From: Anniella stebbinsi
Lineage: Eukaryota > Chordata > Lepidosauria > Squamata > Anniellidae
Reading direction: 5' to 3'
Assembly: GCA_029215795.1 (NCBI GenBank)
Contig: JARDYH010000004.1
Coordinates: forward strand, 211,770,517-211,834,516
DNA length: 64,000 nucleotides
Shown: positions 35,956-48,455 of the stretch, in pieces
Layout: every line of letters begins with the position of its first letter
Position numbering within the stretch: position 1 is the first letter of the stretch
The notes under the pieces: model-generated
What the model saw: the letters and a program-made list of their open reading frames with translations, nothing else
Databases searched by the model: none
What the model was told of the DNA's origin: nothing
Translations under genes and position numbers: made by a program

Positions 35956-36874
35956 CATTTCTCTGTGCAGTTTAGAATCCTGGAAAATGAGAGTTCTAAA
36001 TCATGTGGAGAACTTACTTCCACACAGAGAGGAGACCCTCTACTGTAGAGAGTCATCTTCTACAGATGGAGGATGAACGAGAAGAAGGGGTAGAGCCAGC
36101 ATACTAACCTCCACTTCACCTGTTGAGGCTGCATGAATTTAAAATGCCTGATAAGGGCTAACACGTCTACTCAAAGAATGACTGGATCTAACCTATGGTT
36201 TCTGTGTGACAGGCCCCAATCCACCTCACTGCATTGCAAACAGAAGTAGTGCAGAATGTGTAGGACTTAAACACACAGCCAAAATACCACATAGGAAGCA
36301 TGGTGTTGTTTATGCAAAAAAGTAACACCTTGTAACTAATCGTCCAGTTAATGAAGGCTGAGCAGCAGTAGAAAATCTTGAAGTGCTATACTAATGACAT
36401 CCACATTAATATTAGAGATGTTTATCATGATTAATGTTAGTGCAGTTGATAATATCAAAGGAATTAATAATGATTAAGCCCATAATTTTGACACATTACC
36501 CCTGTGAAGAATAGGCAGAGGGTGAAGTGTTTATGTTGGCTTTCTAATGGACTTGAGTGAGGAAGCAATGCAACTCTTTCAAAGTGATTGCACATTAGCC
36601 AAGGTTTTCCATGCCCAATTTATGCTTGGCCATCAACATGGGCAGTTGACCTGTTCTTCAAGATTCAGTGCAGGTAATGGCACATCTAATGAATTGCTAT
36701 GTTAAGTCGCTGCTTCCATGTGTATGCCTGCTGTAAACTTTGGCCAGATGCATATATTTTGGCAGTTGCGTGCCATTACTCTTTTCCGAGAATATTTAGA
36801 GGACACTGCTGGCATATAAATACCTGCAAGGACTTAATCGAAGGCAGGGTTTATGCCTGTTCTCAAGGCCAGAG

Positions 36875-37078
36875 GTGGGCTCTGTCCTAGACGAACTGGA
36901 ACATTAGAAGAGGAATGGCTTTGAGTATAGGCTGCCTATCAGACTGGCAGCATTTCAAGGTCTCCGGCAAAGGTCCTGCCAGGCTCTGCTGCCTTTTAAC
37001 TGAAGATGCAAGGGATTGAACCTGGGTCCATATGCAAAGCATGTGCATCATCCAGCGATAGCTGCCGTCCCCTTCTGC
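36875..37078 (-). mobile_element. tRNA-derived SINE (second family)
   Basis: The minus strand has a tRNA-like head: CAGCTATCGCTGGATGATGC, ATGCTTTGCATATGGACCC and a perfect polymerase III B-box GGTTCAATCCC (37012-37022 on the plus strand as GGGATTGAACC). The body CAGTTAAAAGGCAGCAGAGC follows. It is a SINE and not a functional tRNA, since no acceptor stem or 3' half is present. Confidence 0.65.
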
Positions 37079-37187
37079 CATCATCTGAAATTAAATGGTT
37101 GGACTCATGGGGGCAGTAATCCCTACTGCAGGGAAAAATCTCAGCCACAGAGACATGAAGAAAGTAAAATATGAGCTGACGGATTGA

Positions 37188-37515
37188 TCATTGAATCACA
37201 GAGTTGGAGATCATCTAGAGTAAACCCCTGCACAATGCAAGATCTGAAATACAGGATGCAGCTATAGCAGGATGTCCCTGGCAGATAGTCATTCAACTTC
37301 TGCTTAACTACTCCTGCGCAGGACAACACAACACCTCCTTAGGCAATTTATTCCATTGCCAAACTGCCCTCACGGTTAGGAAGGTTCTGCAGGTTGCTGA
37401 CAGTTTACATAAGCATAGGGTCGTATGGCCTGCTTCCAGAGCTGTACAGAACCCTATTAACACCTGTGCTTTGGGATGAGTGAATCTGTCAATTCCACTT
37501 TCTCCAGCATTCAAT
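37188..37515 (-). mobile_element. CR1 LINE 3' end, old copy
   Basis: GAATCACAGAGTTGGAGATC, CACAATGCAAGATCTGAAA and TTAGGCAATTTATTCCATTGC match the CR1 3' region in reverse. It is more diverged than the copies at 3462 and 26708. Confidence 0.65.
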
Positions 37516-38052
37516 TTAAAAGGAAAATCTCAAGTTATTTTTCACCCAAATATGAACTTTGCAAATTTTGGTAAATTCTAATAAAAAAACAAATAAACTG
37601 AAACATAATTCACACTCAACAGCACCACCAAAATCAACAGGTAGGACTATTCCCAACATAGAGAATCCCATGTTGTAACTGTTAGCATCTATATTCTTAA
37701 AGATGAGGAACCGGTCAGAAAAAAGAGGTGGCAACCCTAAATCAGCACTAACATGGTTGAGTACATCAGGATTCAAACCCAGGTTTTCAAGAGCTAAGCA
37801 CTCAAAGCCCTGCACATGGCAGATGAATCTGTCAGTAGAGATGTCACAGGCGACCAACTGAGTCTGGAAATCCAACAAACTCCTTTGCATCCACAACCCC
37901 CGAACCCAGATAGGTGCCCGTGGCACCCTTCAGACCCGTGCTCCGAGCACCTGCGAGGCCCAACAAGCGCTTGGCAGCTGTCCGCCCTCATCCAGAGCCC
38001 CCATTGTGCAGAGCATTTGTGCCTTTACTCTTACATAAATGGGGCCTTTACA

Positions 38053-38630
38053 TATGGTGACCACATGGAAAGGAGGACAGGGCTCCTGTATCTTTAAGAG
38101 TTGTATAGAAAAGGGAATTTCAGCAGCTATACTAGAGTGATCAGATACAAAAGAGGGCAGGGCTCATGCAGCTTTAACTGTTGTGATGAAGAGGGAATTT
38201 CACCAGATGCTGCATGCACAGACTGACCATATGAAAAGGAGAACAGGGCTCACATAACTTTAACAGTTGTAGAGAAAAGGGAATTTCAGCCAGTCATTTG
38301 TATGTAATTAGTTCCTGGTGAAATTCCCTCTTCATCACAACAGTTAAAGTTGCAGGGGCCCTGCCTTCTTTTGTATATGGTCACTCTAGTATAGTGCCTG
38401 CAACTTTAACTGTTGTGATGAAGAGGGAATATTGCCAGGAACTAATTACATACAAATGACACTGGCTGAAATTCTCTCTTCTCTACAACTGTTAAAGTTA
38501 CATGAGCCCTGTCCTCCTTTTCATATGGTCAGCCTATGCATGCATTCACACAACACCTACTGAAATTCCCTTTTCTATACAACTGTTAAAGACACATGAG
38601 CCCAGTCCTCCTTTCCTTATGATCACCCTA
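38053..38630. mobile_element. hAT foldback element, middle member of the nest
   Basis: Left end TATGGTGACCACATGGAAAG, right end TATGATCACCCTA, with the GGAAAGGAGGACAGGGCTCC arm subtype. Flanks share CTTTACA (38046-38052 and 38631-38637), a slightly decayed duplication. It sits inside the TAGAGATG element and is itself split by 38219-38536. Confidence 0.8.
38219..38536. mobile_element. hAT foldback element, inner member of the nest
   Basis: A 318-bp copy with ends CAGACTGACCATATGAAAAG and CATATGGTCAGCCTA and identical flanks TGCATGCA (38211-38218 and 38537-38544). The centre CTTTTGTATATGGTCACTCT holds the third, internal terminus. It inserted into an older member of its own family. Confidence 0.9.
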
Positions 38631-39634
38631 CTTTACAGACACCATTTGCTCAACAGGGGAAATGTGCAATTTCTGGAGCAAGGGTGAATGGCTGCTGAGG
38701 AGTCATCAGGCCTCGCCGAGCCTCAGTAGAAGCTTGTGTGGCCCAATGGTGGTGGTGATGGTGGCAGGTTGAGCTTCTAACAGGTTGGGCATGGGTGAAT
38801 TCGCCCACCCTAATCTGTCATTGTCAGTTTCCCCCACATTCAGATATGTTAAATCTCAAATTCTTATTACCCCAAATATGGAGAATTTTGTGAATTTTGT
38901 CCCAAATTTGGAGAACTGTGTGGATTTGGTAAATTCAAATAAAAAATGAACAGATATAGAATTCTCACCCATCCCTAACCCTGTTTAGTTTCTAGAAGCC
39001 AGATGCAGTTTGAATGCAAGAAAATACCATTGAACCACACATCACTGAAACTATTTACAACTGAGTTCCTTGAATGCCAATATTCAGGGATATGTTTTGA
39101 TCACAGGTTTCTACCAATACATTACACTATATTGGTGGGAAATCACATCTTCTTGTCTAATAATACATGCACAAATGTCTGAGTACACAGTCACACATTC
39201 ACACGCCATGCACCAAACTCTACTCTTTACATTTTCTGTAAACAAACAAACAAACAAAAACCAGCTAGAACAGGGCTCTGCTGGAATATTTTCTTCCCAG
39301 TTACATTTTGCATTTTTATTATCACAACTGATTAATACCAACTTATTCTTGTTAATTATTCAACATCTCGGCTACGTTCCTTCTCCCCTTCACTGAAAAC
39401 AAAGCAAATGAAGTAGGCTGTATTATAGTGTCTTCATAGTCATTTCCCCCCTTCTCTGATGCTCAGTGGGAGAACACTGCATTATCTAGGTTGCTAATCC
39501 ATCTGGGAATAGCCCTTCTTTAAACAATGAGTAAAAATAAATAATGAAGTGTATATAAATAGTGTTCCAGAAATGAATGTATGTGTTCATGCAAGTGTGC
39601 ATGTGTTTGATGTTATACATCTCACTACAGCCTT

Positions 39635-39735
39635 CCAGCACAATCCTTTAGAGTTTTACTCAGAAGTAAGTCCAACTGTATTCATAGAGGCTTACTCCTG
39701 CCAGTTTAACATGGCCCCCATGAAAGGTTTGTATT
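39635..39735. mobile_element. Short MITE remnant (ACTCAGAAGTAAGTCC)
   Basis: CAGCACAATCCTTTAGAGTT, ACTCAGAAGTAAGTCCAACT and AGAGGCTTACTCCTGCCA, relatives of 22788 and 61591. Confidence 0.45.
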
Positions 39736-40497
39736 CATGAGCAATCATGCCACATCTGTCAGTTTTCTTAAAGCCACCTCTAACCTCAAAAAGCAAACAA
39801 ACAAAAAAATAAAATGAATACAGCTTCCCTGTCCACAGTAGAAACAGATGAGAATTTTACAGGAACAGCAAATGATCAGGACACATATAAGCCATTTCCA
39901 AGCAAGTCTTATATAAATTCCTGTTCTCAGCATTCGAACATTTCAGTGGCAACTAATTACCTTGATTTCCCCTCCTTATAACTATTAGAGTAAGGTTCAG
40001 TATGGGTGATACCAGTCACTTAGGGGCCAAGTAGGATATTTTACCAGACATGCAAATTGGCTCAGGATGTTTGGAGTTTTTGTCTACTCCAGATTTAACT
40101 CCAGGGCAACTAGTCATTAGGAAGGAATTGGCAAGCAGTTTGGGTAGAGTATTCAGAGAGTGAGTTTTTGGTGAGAAACCAGAGATGCCTTTAGGTGAAA
40201 AGAGATTACCTGAACATGGGACTAGGGATGGGGAAAGGAACCCCTGGGGGCCTGAATAAGTCACACACTTAAAATTGAGGGACTTGAGGAGTTGGGACTT
40301 AGGTGGGCACCCCTCAATACTTAAATTTGTGGCTGGAGAGCTGGACAGTCATTCTACTGTCTCTGGGATCAGGGGTAGGTTAATAGCTAACCTTAGTAAG
40401 GCTTGCAGAGCTTCCACTTTTGCAGATCATTTTGTCATGTTACAACAATCGAGTTCTGGCCCTAGTTGACTCAACATTCCATATGATACCTCTTTAT

Positions 40498-40575
40498 TTG
40501 TGTGTATGGTCGCAACCAGGATGGTGGGCTAGATAGGCCTTAGCTCTGAACCAAGTGGGCTCTTTTCAGTTGACT
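40498..40575 (-). mobile_element. Remnant of the GAACATAAGAAGAGCC family
   Basis: GGTGGGCTAGATAGGCCTTA and CTGAACCAAGTGGGCTC resemble the GACTAGATAGACCCTTGG block at 35815-35955. Confidence 0.35.
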
Positions 40576-40730
40576 TCGACACATTAGATCAATTGTTTTG
40601 AAGCCTGCTACCCATTCCCCATCAACCTTTCAGCTAAGATACCACTGCATAGCGCAGAGAACGTGACATCATGTTCTAGAATGCACACACTGTTCAACTA
40701 GAGCATTGGCCAGTCCTGTTGGATCTTTGT

Positions 40731-40770
40731 TTCAGTCTGTTCCAAAGAATGTGCTTTGGAACAGACTGAA
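40731..40770. repeat. Perfect 17-bp hairpin
   Basis: Arms TTCAGTCTGTTCCAAAG and CTTTGGAACAGACTGAA are exact reverse complements with a 6-base loop AATGTG. No related copy was noticed in the window. Confidence 0.9.
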
Positions 40771-41748
40771 CACTCCTTCCAGATGCATATTGCAAAGTAA
40801 GATCTGCAGTGCTGAGCGAGCTGTCTTTCAGGCTACTGTTCTCATTGATAGGCTTCTGAGAAACCATGTTATTTTTCAAAACACTATTTAAAAATGACTA
40901 CATATAAATGTATGGGATGGATACAAGAATGAATTATAATTCAACAATGCCTCTCAATGTCATCTTCATAGGCTACCTTTTTACCGATATGCATGGGGTT
41001 AAATGATGATGCCTGGCACTCTTTAGTAACTTCACATGGCAAGGGCTGAAGTGCCGCAAGTATTTATTTCACTTTTGCCTTGATCGACTCAGGAACAGAA
41101 GGAAAGCACAGTGGGAATCACATTAAGGTCTCAGGTGCACTTCTTCCACTCCTATTTATCCTGGTCTGGGGAGATAATTCATGCCCATTGTAAACAAATC
41201 ACTCATTGCTATGATGAGCCTCCACTGAGCAAGAGACATGTATGCTAAATACCTTGGCACATCAGGTCGTACTGATGATAGCCTTTAATCATCTCCAGCT
41301 GTTAAAGACAGGGGGGTAGTTTCAAACTACTCAGAACATCTTTACTTTTGTATCAAGAAAGAAATCCATTTAAACCTAAAAGCAACCCAATGTTTCAAGT
41401 TTGGGCTTAAAGATGCTTGTGTTCTTGCATTGTGAGTTGGGGTGGTGGCGTTTCCATTTTGGATACTTTTGGAAAGGCACTTCCAGGCAGATGATTGTTC
41501 AGGTGTTACCATATTTATTTAGGGCACCTAATACCCCTTTAAGCTGTATGGAAACTGTATCAAACTGCATTCTGATGTCTATGGATCCAAAGTGAGCAGG
41601 ACCAGCATAACTGGCACAGTCCACTTTTGCAACCAAATACCCAAACCATTTTGTATAGATCTTATCCGGCCTTTAGCACTAAATTACATAACCAGACCAC
41701 ATGGGAAGCTCCTGGGTGCATGCATCCTCATTGTGGCACCAAAAAATA

Positions 41749-41838
41749 GCGTAGATCCAGACCATGTGCACAATTTGTCATGGCTTAAGTCTCATTGATT
41801 TTAATGGGAATAAAGTGCAACAAAGTCTGGATGCAACG
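41749..41838. mobile_element. Short palindromic MITE remnant
   Basis: GCGTAGATCCAGACCATGTG pairs loosely with CAAAGTCTGGATGCAACG; the centre TTAAGTCTCATTGATTTTAA resembles 2729-2832. Confidence 0.45.
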
Positions 41839-42773
41839 TAATGAGAACTGGAAGAACTGGTCAGCTGACATTTTCACTCTTAGGATCAGACGAGGATCAA
41901 GCAGTACAAAAAAGATCAAGAACATGGAAGTCCTACTGTAATGCAACTGAAAGATCTGTGAGGAAGGAAAAGAAAATGTAAAATACATTTTGGCAACTTT
42001 TGTGGGATTCTCCACCCTGTTGAATACTGATTAGGAAGAAATGTGTCAGTATTCTGGTTCCTACCCCAATTACCCCCCTTCCATACACACACACTTGAAA
42101 CAGGTTAGGGAGAGCTAGTGGAAGGTCATGTCAAAGATAAGCAATTGTAACATTCTCTTTAAAGTAGTTAACATTCTTCTTGGTAAGATGCGGAAGTGGT
42201 GTCAAAACAAGCCAGGCAGACTAGACTCTCAGGAAAAAGGATGCCCTCTAGGCTGAAGTTCTAGTCTAAAGAGAATCAGCTCGGCTGATCTCCCAGTTTG
42301 AATACTGTCAGCTGACTCTCCAAGCCAATCAACACACACAAGGCCATATAAAGGCCTAGCAGTTCAACCTGGTTGGAGAATTCTTCTGATTTCCTGTTGC
42401 CTTATACTGTGATCTCTGCCTGCTTATGACCTCACATGCACTTCTAGCCCTTTCATTTTTCTATTGCTGCCTTGGAACTTGACCTATTGTGACTGAGTGT
42501 GGCCATATCTATTGATCTTCTGATCGTTACCCACCTGAACTGTACTTCATCAGCAGCTCATCTCAGAGTTCTGACCCTCTTTGAGAATAGTGGCTTGTCA
42601 GGAATTGGCTATACAGCCTCTACAGTTAACCCTGGAATAGATATTCACAGATACTGCCTGGGCTAAGAAAAATACAAGGGTGGTTTGAGTATGGAAAGGA
42701 CTAACAGGCCCAGATTGGGAGCAAAAAGGCTGTGCACATCACTTTGGAGACTGTGAATCTGAAAACCTGAAAG

Positions 42774-43093
42774 TAGGGTGACCACATAAAATCCAGGTCA
42801 GGGCTCCTGTAACTTTAACAGTTGTAGAGAAAAGGTAATTTCAGCCAGTGTCATTTGTATGCAATTAGTTACTGGTGAAATTCCCTCTTCATCACAACTG
42901 TTAAAGTTACAGGGGCCCTGCCTTCTTTTGTATATGGTCACTCTAGTATAGTGCCTGCACCTTTAACTGTTGTGATGAAGAGGGAATTTCACCAGGAACT
43001 AATTGCATACAAATGACACTGGCTGAAATTCCCTTTTCTCTACAACTGTTAAAGTTACATGAGCCCTGACCTGGATTTTATCTGGTCAGCCTA
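42774..43093. mobile_element. hAT foldback element, complete 320-bp copy with target duplication
   Basis: Ends TAGGGTGACCACATAAAATC and GGTCAGCCTA in inverted orientation, flanked by CCTGAAAG on both sides (42766-42773 and 43094-43101; the match extends to 11 bases counting terminal TA). Internally, 42774-42945 forms a complete smaller unit ending GGTCACTCTA, followed by a second arm to 43093. This is the best reference copy of the family. Confidence 0.92.
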
Positions 43094-43795
43094 CCTGAAA
43101 GTAACTTGAAAAGATGTCTTGTAGGTTTAGATCTCCTTCTCCTGGCATCTAGCTGTGCTACCAAACTCAGCAACCCAAAGCACTGGCCTCATCTTAAATG
43201 GAATGTGTGATTGTAACACATTCCTGTAACATTTGTAGATCACTAGCATAAGGCCACCATGATGTAAAATGGTAGGGATTATATATACATCTACTCATGT
43301 TATGCTTAGGATATGTGCCTTGTGGCAGGCTTTTTAAAGTAATGGCCAGCTGTCACCATTTAGCAGGAATAATCTGCACCTAAAATGTTTATGAAGGTGA
43401 TGCTGTACTTCAGGTGCATAACAGTAGATTAATTGTGCAATAAAATGCTCTGCTAATAAGACCTAATTTAAGTAAAGCTGGTGGACTTACACAGTGGATA
43501 TTTAAATGCGCAGATAGTTAAATTTAGGGTGACATTGGTGGAAGTCAACATTACAGGAAAGCTGCTACCATTAAAATCAGTAGTAAATTAAAATTAGATC
43601 AGTGGATCCAATTGTCTTAAATTCCTAGCTTAACACCTGACAACAAGTAATGGTATCCTACTTGAAATATTTTGAACCTCTTGTCTAATTCCAACACAGA
43701 AGTACTTTTAACACTGTTGGGGCCAAGGTTGCTTACAACAGCAACATTCTTGTAAATATTCCCCCAACTCAGTAAATGTCATAACTGGGTTTCTA

Positions 43796-43954
43796 TAGGG
43801 ATGGACAGACTCACTTGCATTGTCAGATGCTCACCTCACCACCTGTCCCCCTCATGGTGCCTGCAGCTCAGTGCATAAATGCAAGCTGAGACAGGTGCCA
43901 TGAAAATCTGATGAGCCCAAAATGGGATGGATTTCCCAGCAATGGACATCCCTA
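43796..43954. mobile_element. Short hAT-like element (TAGGGATGGAC...CATCCCTA)
   Basis: 159 bp with TAGGGATGGACAGACTC at the left and CAATGGACATCCCTA at the right. The first eight bases are perfect inverted ends. No clear target duplication. Confidence 0.65.
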
Positions 43955-45204
43955 GTTACTCTTAATTTAAAGTGTATTTTATATGGCAACTTTGATCTCC
44001 ATAGCATGTTTCAAAAACATAATCCTCATGGCAAATAGCTCTGGGGTGTTCAGAACACCTTTTGCAGATTGAGCTGCCAGAGAGTTTCCCTCTCCACCTC
44101 TTTCCTCTGGCAAGGAAGGTCATTTTTGAATCCATGCATAATTTACATTGAAACAAATGACAGAAGCAACTTACATTTGAGCCTAAGACAGCGAGCTTGG
44201 AAATTCATACACGTTTGGGAGAAAATAATTTATTTTGCATTAGGCTTTTCGTTGCCAAAAAGCTGTGTGGTTTTGAAAGGACATCAACTTACATTTTCCC
44301 AACTATGAAAAAGTATCCACATGATGAAGCAAAGATTTAAGAATGGCTTCTCCATTATTGAAATGATGCAATGTAACAACACCTTGCCAGTTACTTTATG
44401 GGTTCAAAAAGCACACATATTCACTGGTAATGTGGGGTGGGAAGGTTATGTAAGCCCAAACGGGAAGGAAATCAATTACAGTTTGGGCTGGCAGCATTGC
44501 ATAAGGGTAATACGTCTACACATAGAAAAGAACAGTTTCTTATAATAGCATCCTATATCTCTATGAGTGCTTCTGTCCAAATTTTCCCCCTCTCACTTCA
44601 AATTCTTCAAGCAAAATGGAGTGATACTATCTGAAAGTTGAGTAGGAGGAAAAGTAACAGATCACCTTGGGGAGACTACAACTTTTCATCTGCAGAGAGT
44701 TCTCTAAAATGCCCCTTGATCAGCCCCTTCTTTCAGAACAATGTTAATGAATAGGATTAATTTTTAGGAATTGGCAAAAGAGCGATGTTTGAGATTGCTT
44801 GGATATTCTGAATGTAATCTCACTGCTTGTCTCGTGCCTGATCTCTCTTCATGTCTCTGATCGCCGCTCGCTTTGCACGAACGAAAGATTTCCGCAAATC
44901 GACCACCGTTGAAAGGGAGATTTGCACAAATTTTCTCCATAAACTGATGAGGGGTGATTCATTTTATACAAAACTGGGGATTGGGAACAAGATGAACATG
45001 AGCCCGCATTTGACAATTTGCGACAAAATGGCGAACATGTGCTTGTAGTCATGCTCATGTTCAGGGATTTGAACAGTGCATGCTTGCACATTTGGCGAGC
45101 AAAAATGAAATTCTTATACATCATTACATTTCCCTTGCTTTAAAGGTGGAAATAGTGCTTTTGTGATGCAAGCAGCCTACCCACTAGAAATGTGCTTTGG
45201 ATTC

Positions 45205-45455
45205 TGCCAAATGGGCTCAAGTTACAGGAAGCCAGATTCTGTCTGGACATCAGGAAAAACTTACTGACTGTTAGAGCAGTATACGGCAATGGGACCAATT
45301 ATCCAGGGAGGCACTCCCACACAAGAAGCATTCAAAATGCAGCTAGAAACCATCTGTCAGGCATGCTTTAAGGTGTATTCCTGCATTGAGCAGGGGGTTG
45401 GACTCGATGGACTTATAGGCCCCTTCCAACTCTACTATTCTATGATTCTATGAAA
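45205..45455 (+). mobile_element. CR1 LINE 3' end, short copy
   Basis: Starts in GGGCTCAAGTTACAGGAAGC, then CTGGACATCAGGAAAAACTT, GGGGGTTGGACTCGATGG and the terminal CTATTCTATGATTCTATGA. Confidence 0.88.
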
Positions 45456-46411
45456 TCCTAAACTGAATTGGGCCGATTTGGAAAGATTTAGGAGATGTCC
45501 AAATCAAACTGTAAAGGCATCAAGCAAAACCAAAACACAGACACTCAAAAAATACCAAACCTTGAACCCATGTGTCTGAAATTTTATTCTCTCTCAAGTG
45601 GCTACTGTACCTGCAATTATCATCCAATTCTGTAAAATAACAAAAATGCTGTAGTCATTTGTTGATTTCCAGTGATAGCCAACTATGGTGGGGTAGGAAG
45701 CTTTGAATTTCTGAATGGAGATTTCAGTTCAATCCTGAATTGAATCAAGAAGTCTCTGAATTGGCCCAAAACAAATTGAATTTTTCTTTATATTGCCAAA
45801 TTGTAATGAATCTTGTGTCCAGAGCACACCTTGATTAGACGCCAATCTCCATCTTCATGTCTACTTGACTTGCATGCCTTGCTTGTTCTCCAAGTCAGAA
45901 TTGCAAGCCATAGTTTGATTGTAGGTTTGCAATTCCAAGTTCGAAGGCTCCAATTTTGAAGCTTATATAAGGTTCCATGTTCTATCTCTATTTTGTATTT
46001 GCTTAGTGTGAAAACATTCTTCAGAGTAAGTCAAGACGGCAAACTGTTCCATGTCTAGCCAGCACCAACTGCATCATTTGCGCTTGACAAATAATTAATA
46101 GCAACAGTTATTTGGCTCCTAATGGATCCTGCCTTCTTGAACGCCTGCTGAATTACAGGATTTTCCACACCCTTTTATCCTCTGCAGTTAATGTGCTTTC
46201 CCCCTGCCATCTTTTTTAAAAAATCTTTACACAAAACTCTTTAATGTGGAGTGTCTGCCTCTGTCCAGGTACTTTAGTTTAAAGGCAGGCTATATATTTA
46301 GTGTTGTTTCATTGTTCCTTCTCTTGTCTTGTGACATGGAAAAAGAAGAGATGACCTTCCCCACATTTCCTCTTTAGATGTGTATTTTTGAATAGTGTTC
46401 CTTGCTCAGGC

Positions 46412-46870
46412 GAACTCATCTACACCTGAGGGTGCAGTGGGAGGGAGGAGGAGGATTGCAGACCTGCCTGCTTCCGTGATCCTCCCCCAGCTTCTATACG
46501 ATCACGTAATGTCTCAGAAGGGAAGAGAGTCATTGTGGGTGCCATTTTTTTGTCCAGAAGGAGAGCCATGGCTCCCTGCCAAACTCCACACCCAACCACC
46601 CAACCATCCAAGGGATGGTGAAATTGTTGCCCCTCCATGGGCACAGAGCCACCCCATGCAGCTCGGTGTCCATTTGAGGATCTGGGAGCCCACACCACAC
46701 CAGCCGCGGTCCTCAGGGTTGTCCCAAGACCGTGGAAAAAACGGGATATCCCCAGTTGCGGTTACCCTGCGGGAAATCTCTGGTTGTCCCTGGGATCTCC
46801 TATGCATCATTTGGATGCACAGGAATGACCTAGAGATGACCCAGGATAACAGCATGGTGTAGACATGGCC
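46412..46870. mobile_element. Non-autonomous DNA element (TCTACACC ends)
   Basis: Left GAACTCATCTACACCTGAGG, right GGTGTAGACATGGCC. The left terminus is like the right end of 1-294 in reverse. The interior contains hairpins around CAGCCGCGGTCCTCAGG and CCCTGGGATCTCC. A long reading frame across it has no family resemblance and is treated as chance. Confidence 0.5.
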
Positions 46871-48305
46871 AAAGACAGATCTCTCTAGTGAGGGGGCTCA
46901 AAGCAGGCAGTTTCATCTACTTCCCACGTTGTATTGTAATAATACAGGCCCTTTCTGTTGTTGGCATTTCTTGTGCCTCTGTATAAATGGAGGTGCTTGA
47001 AAGATTAACTTCTGAAATATGTACAGCCAGACAAGATAAAACGACTGTCTAGCAGATGGGTTCAAACCAAGGAATGGTGTAATGTTGCTAGGGTAAAAAT
47101 TAGCAAAACAAGGTTCTCCTTCAGTCATGTTTCATCAGAATTAATATGAAATATTTATTGCTTGAAATTCTCCTTCCTATTTTTCCCGTGGTTCATTTTT
47201 AAACAAGAAATGATGAAAAGTCTCTCACTACAAGACAGTGCCTTTTTTTTTTTTTGGCACCCCCATCCCCCACTGCCTCATTGCCACAGCTGCAATTTGG
47301 AAGTGCAGCAGCTATGGGGAAAAAATACCCCCCATTGAAGAAAAAAGTGGCACTTTGTCACTGAAATGTGGCAATGTGGCAGCAGTGGCAAAAAGGGTTA
47401 TTCTGAAACAAAATAGCCCCTTTTCCCCCTATGACCACAGCACATCGCCCAATTTTAGTGGCAAAACACTGAGGGGGGGGGGTGAGAGTCAATGAAACCT
47501 CATTGAGCCCCACCCTCCAAATGGATTCCTCTGAAATCCCTAAACAGACTAGATGGGCATGAAAGAAATAGCAGTTGTATAAAGACTGAAGAGACAGTAT
47601 GAGGCATTCACACAGATCTGCTTTAGTATGTGGCTGGCTTGTGTTGCCTTCCCCTATGGAGAATGGTGCAGAGAGCTTTCAGTGCCTGTTGAAACCTTTT
47701 AATGAGATTACTTTATATTTTAATAGGAGCAACACAGGTCAGGAATATCACAGGCAGTGCAGACTCCCCCCTCCTCCCTTGACTTTTTCAAAATGTCATG
47801 AAGCTGCCTACCTCTGCAATATAAAATGGTCAGCACAAGGAATTTGTCTAATGTTGAATAGGACACGGCACTTACACAGAAATTCACCGAGATAATGCAC
47901 TATGTTCATAAGACTCTATAATATCTGCACTGACTGGTGGTTTTTTTTTTTTAATGTAATGAATATTCTAGCATGGTTATGAATTGTCAAACTCCCAACC
48001 ACAGGGAAAGGCATTAGAAATAAAATCTCCCCCACCCCCCCACCCGCGCTAGCACCTCACATAAGAGTAATGACCCTGCTGATAATCTAGATAAATTAGA
48101 TTTTTTTTACCCAATTTATTGGATGTGTGGTCAACTCAGCTGCAAAAACTATAAGCAGAGATGGGAATGATCCCAGGACGTTATGGTATTGAGAAGAAAC
48201 CATATTGATAGCAACCTGTGCAGAGATACATTCACAATAACTGTTCTGTCATCCTATTAAATGAGTACAATGTAGTGTTGTGCCCCCCCATGTCTATTTT
48301 CTTCC

Positions 48306-48438
48306 CTACCCCACAAAAATGTTGCTGAAAGGTTCTCTCTCTCTCTCTCTCTCTCTCTCATAATTTGTTTTCATCCCATAGGAAACAAATTATTAAGAGA
48401 GAGAGGTGGGGGACATTTCAGCAACATTCTTGAGGGTG
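48306..48438. repeat. Foldback around a (CT)n microsatellite
   Basis: CCCTACCCCACAAAAATGTT and GCTGAAAG on the left pair with CATTTCAGCAACATTCTTGA and GGGTGGGG on the right; the interior (CT)n at 48331-48359 faces AGAGAGAG near 48397-48406, with AATTTGTTT / GGAAACAAATT inside. About 130 bp, probably a MITE. Confidence 0.75.
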
Positions 48439-48455
48439 GGGCAGGGTTACTGCAT

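Larger units (their letters stand above)
37835..38812. mobile_element. hAT-like element, outer member of a triple nest
   Basis: Left end TAGAGATGTCACAGGCGACC (one extra G at 37835), right end GAATTCGCCCACCCTA. The flanks ATCTGTCA (37827-37834) and ATCTGTCA (38813-38820) are identical, an 8-bp hAT target duplication. The element is split by the 38053-38630 insertion; its own length is about 400 bp. The interior resembles 24379-24732 and 18668-19114. Confidence 0.82.

Noticed and set aside
36875..37078. Functional tRNA gene on the minus strand
   Set aside because: Only the promoter-bearing head is tRNA-like; no acceptor stem closure and a SINE body follows.
44840..45130. Possible gene piece with CpGs and open frames on both strands
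   Set aside because: Translations show no family and no splice signals; more likely an unclassified DNA element fragment.
46395..46862. 155-codon open frame
   Set aside because: Falls within the TCTACACC-ended element on GC-rich DNA; no recognisable motif.
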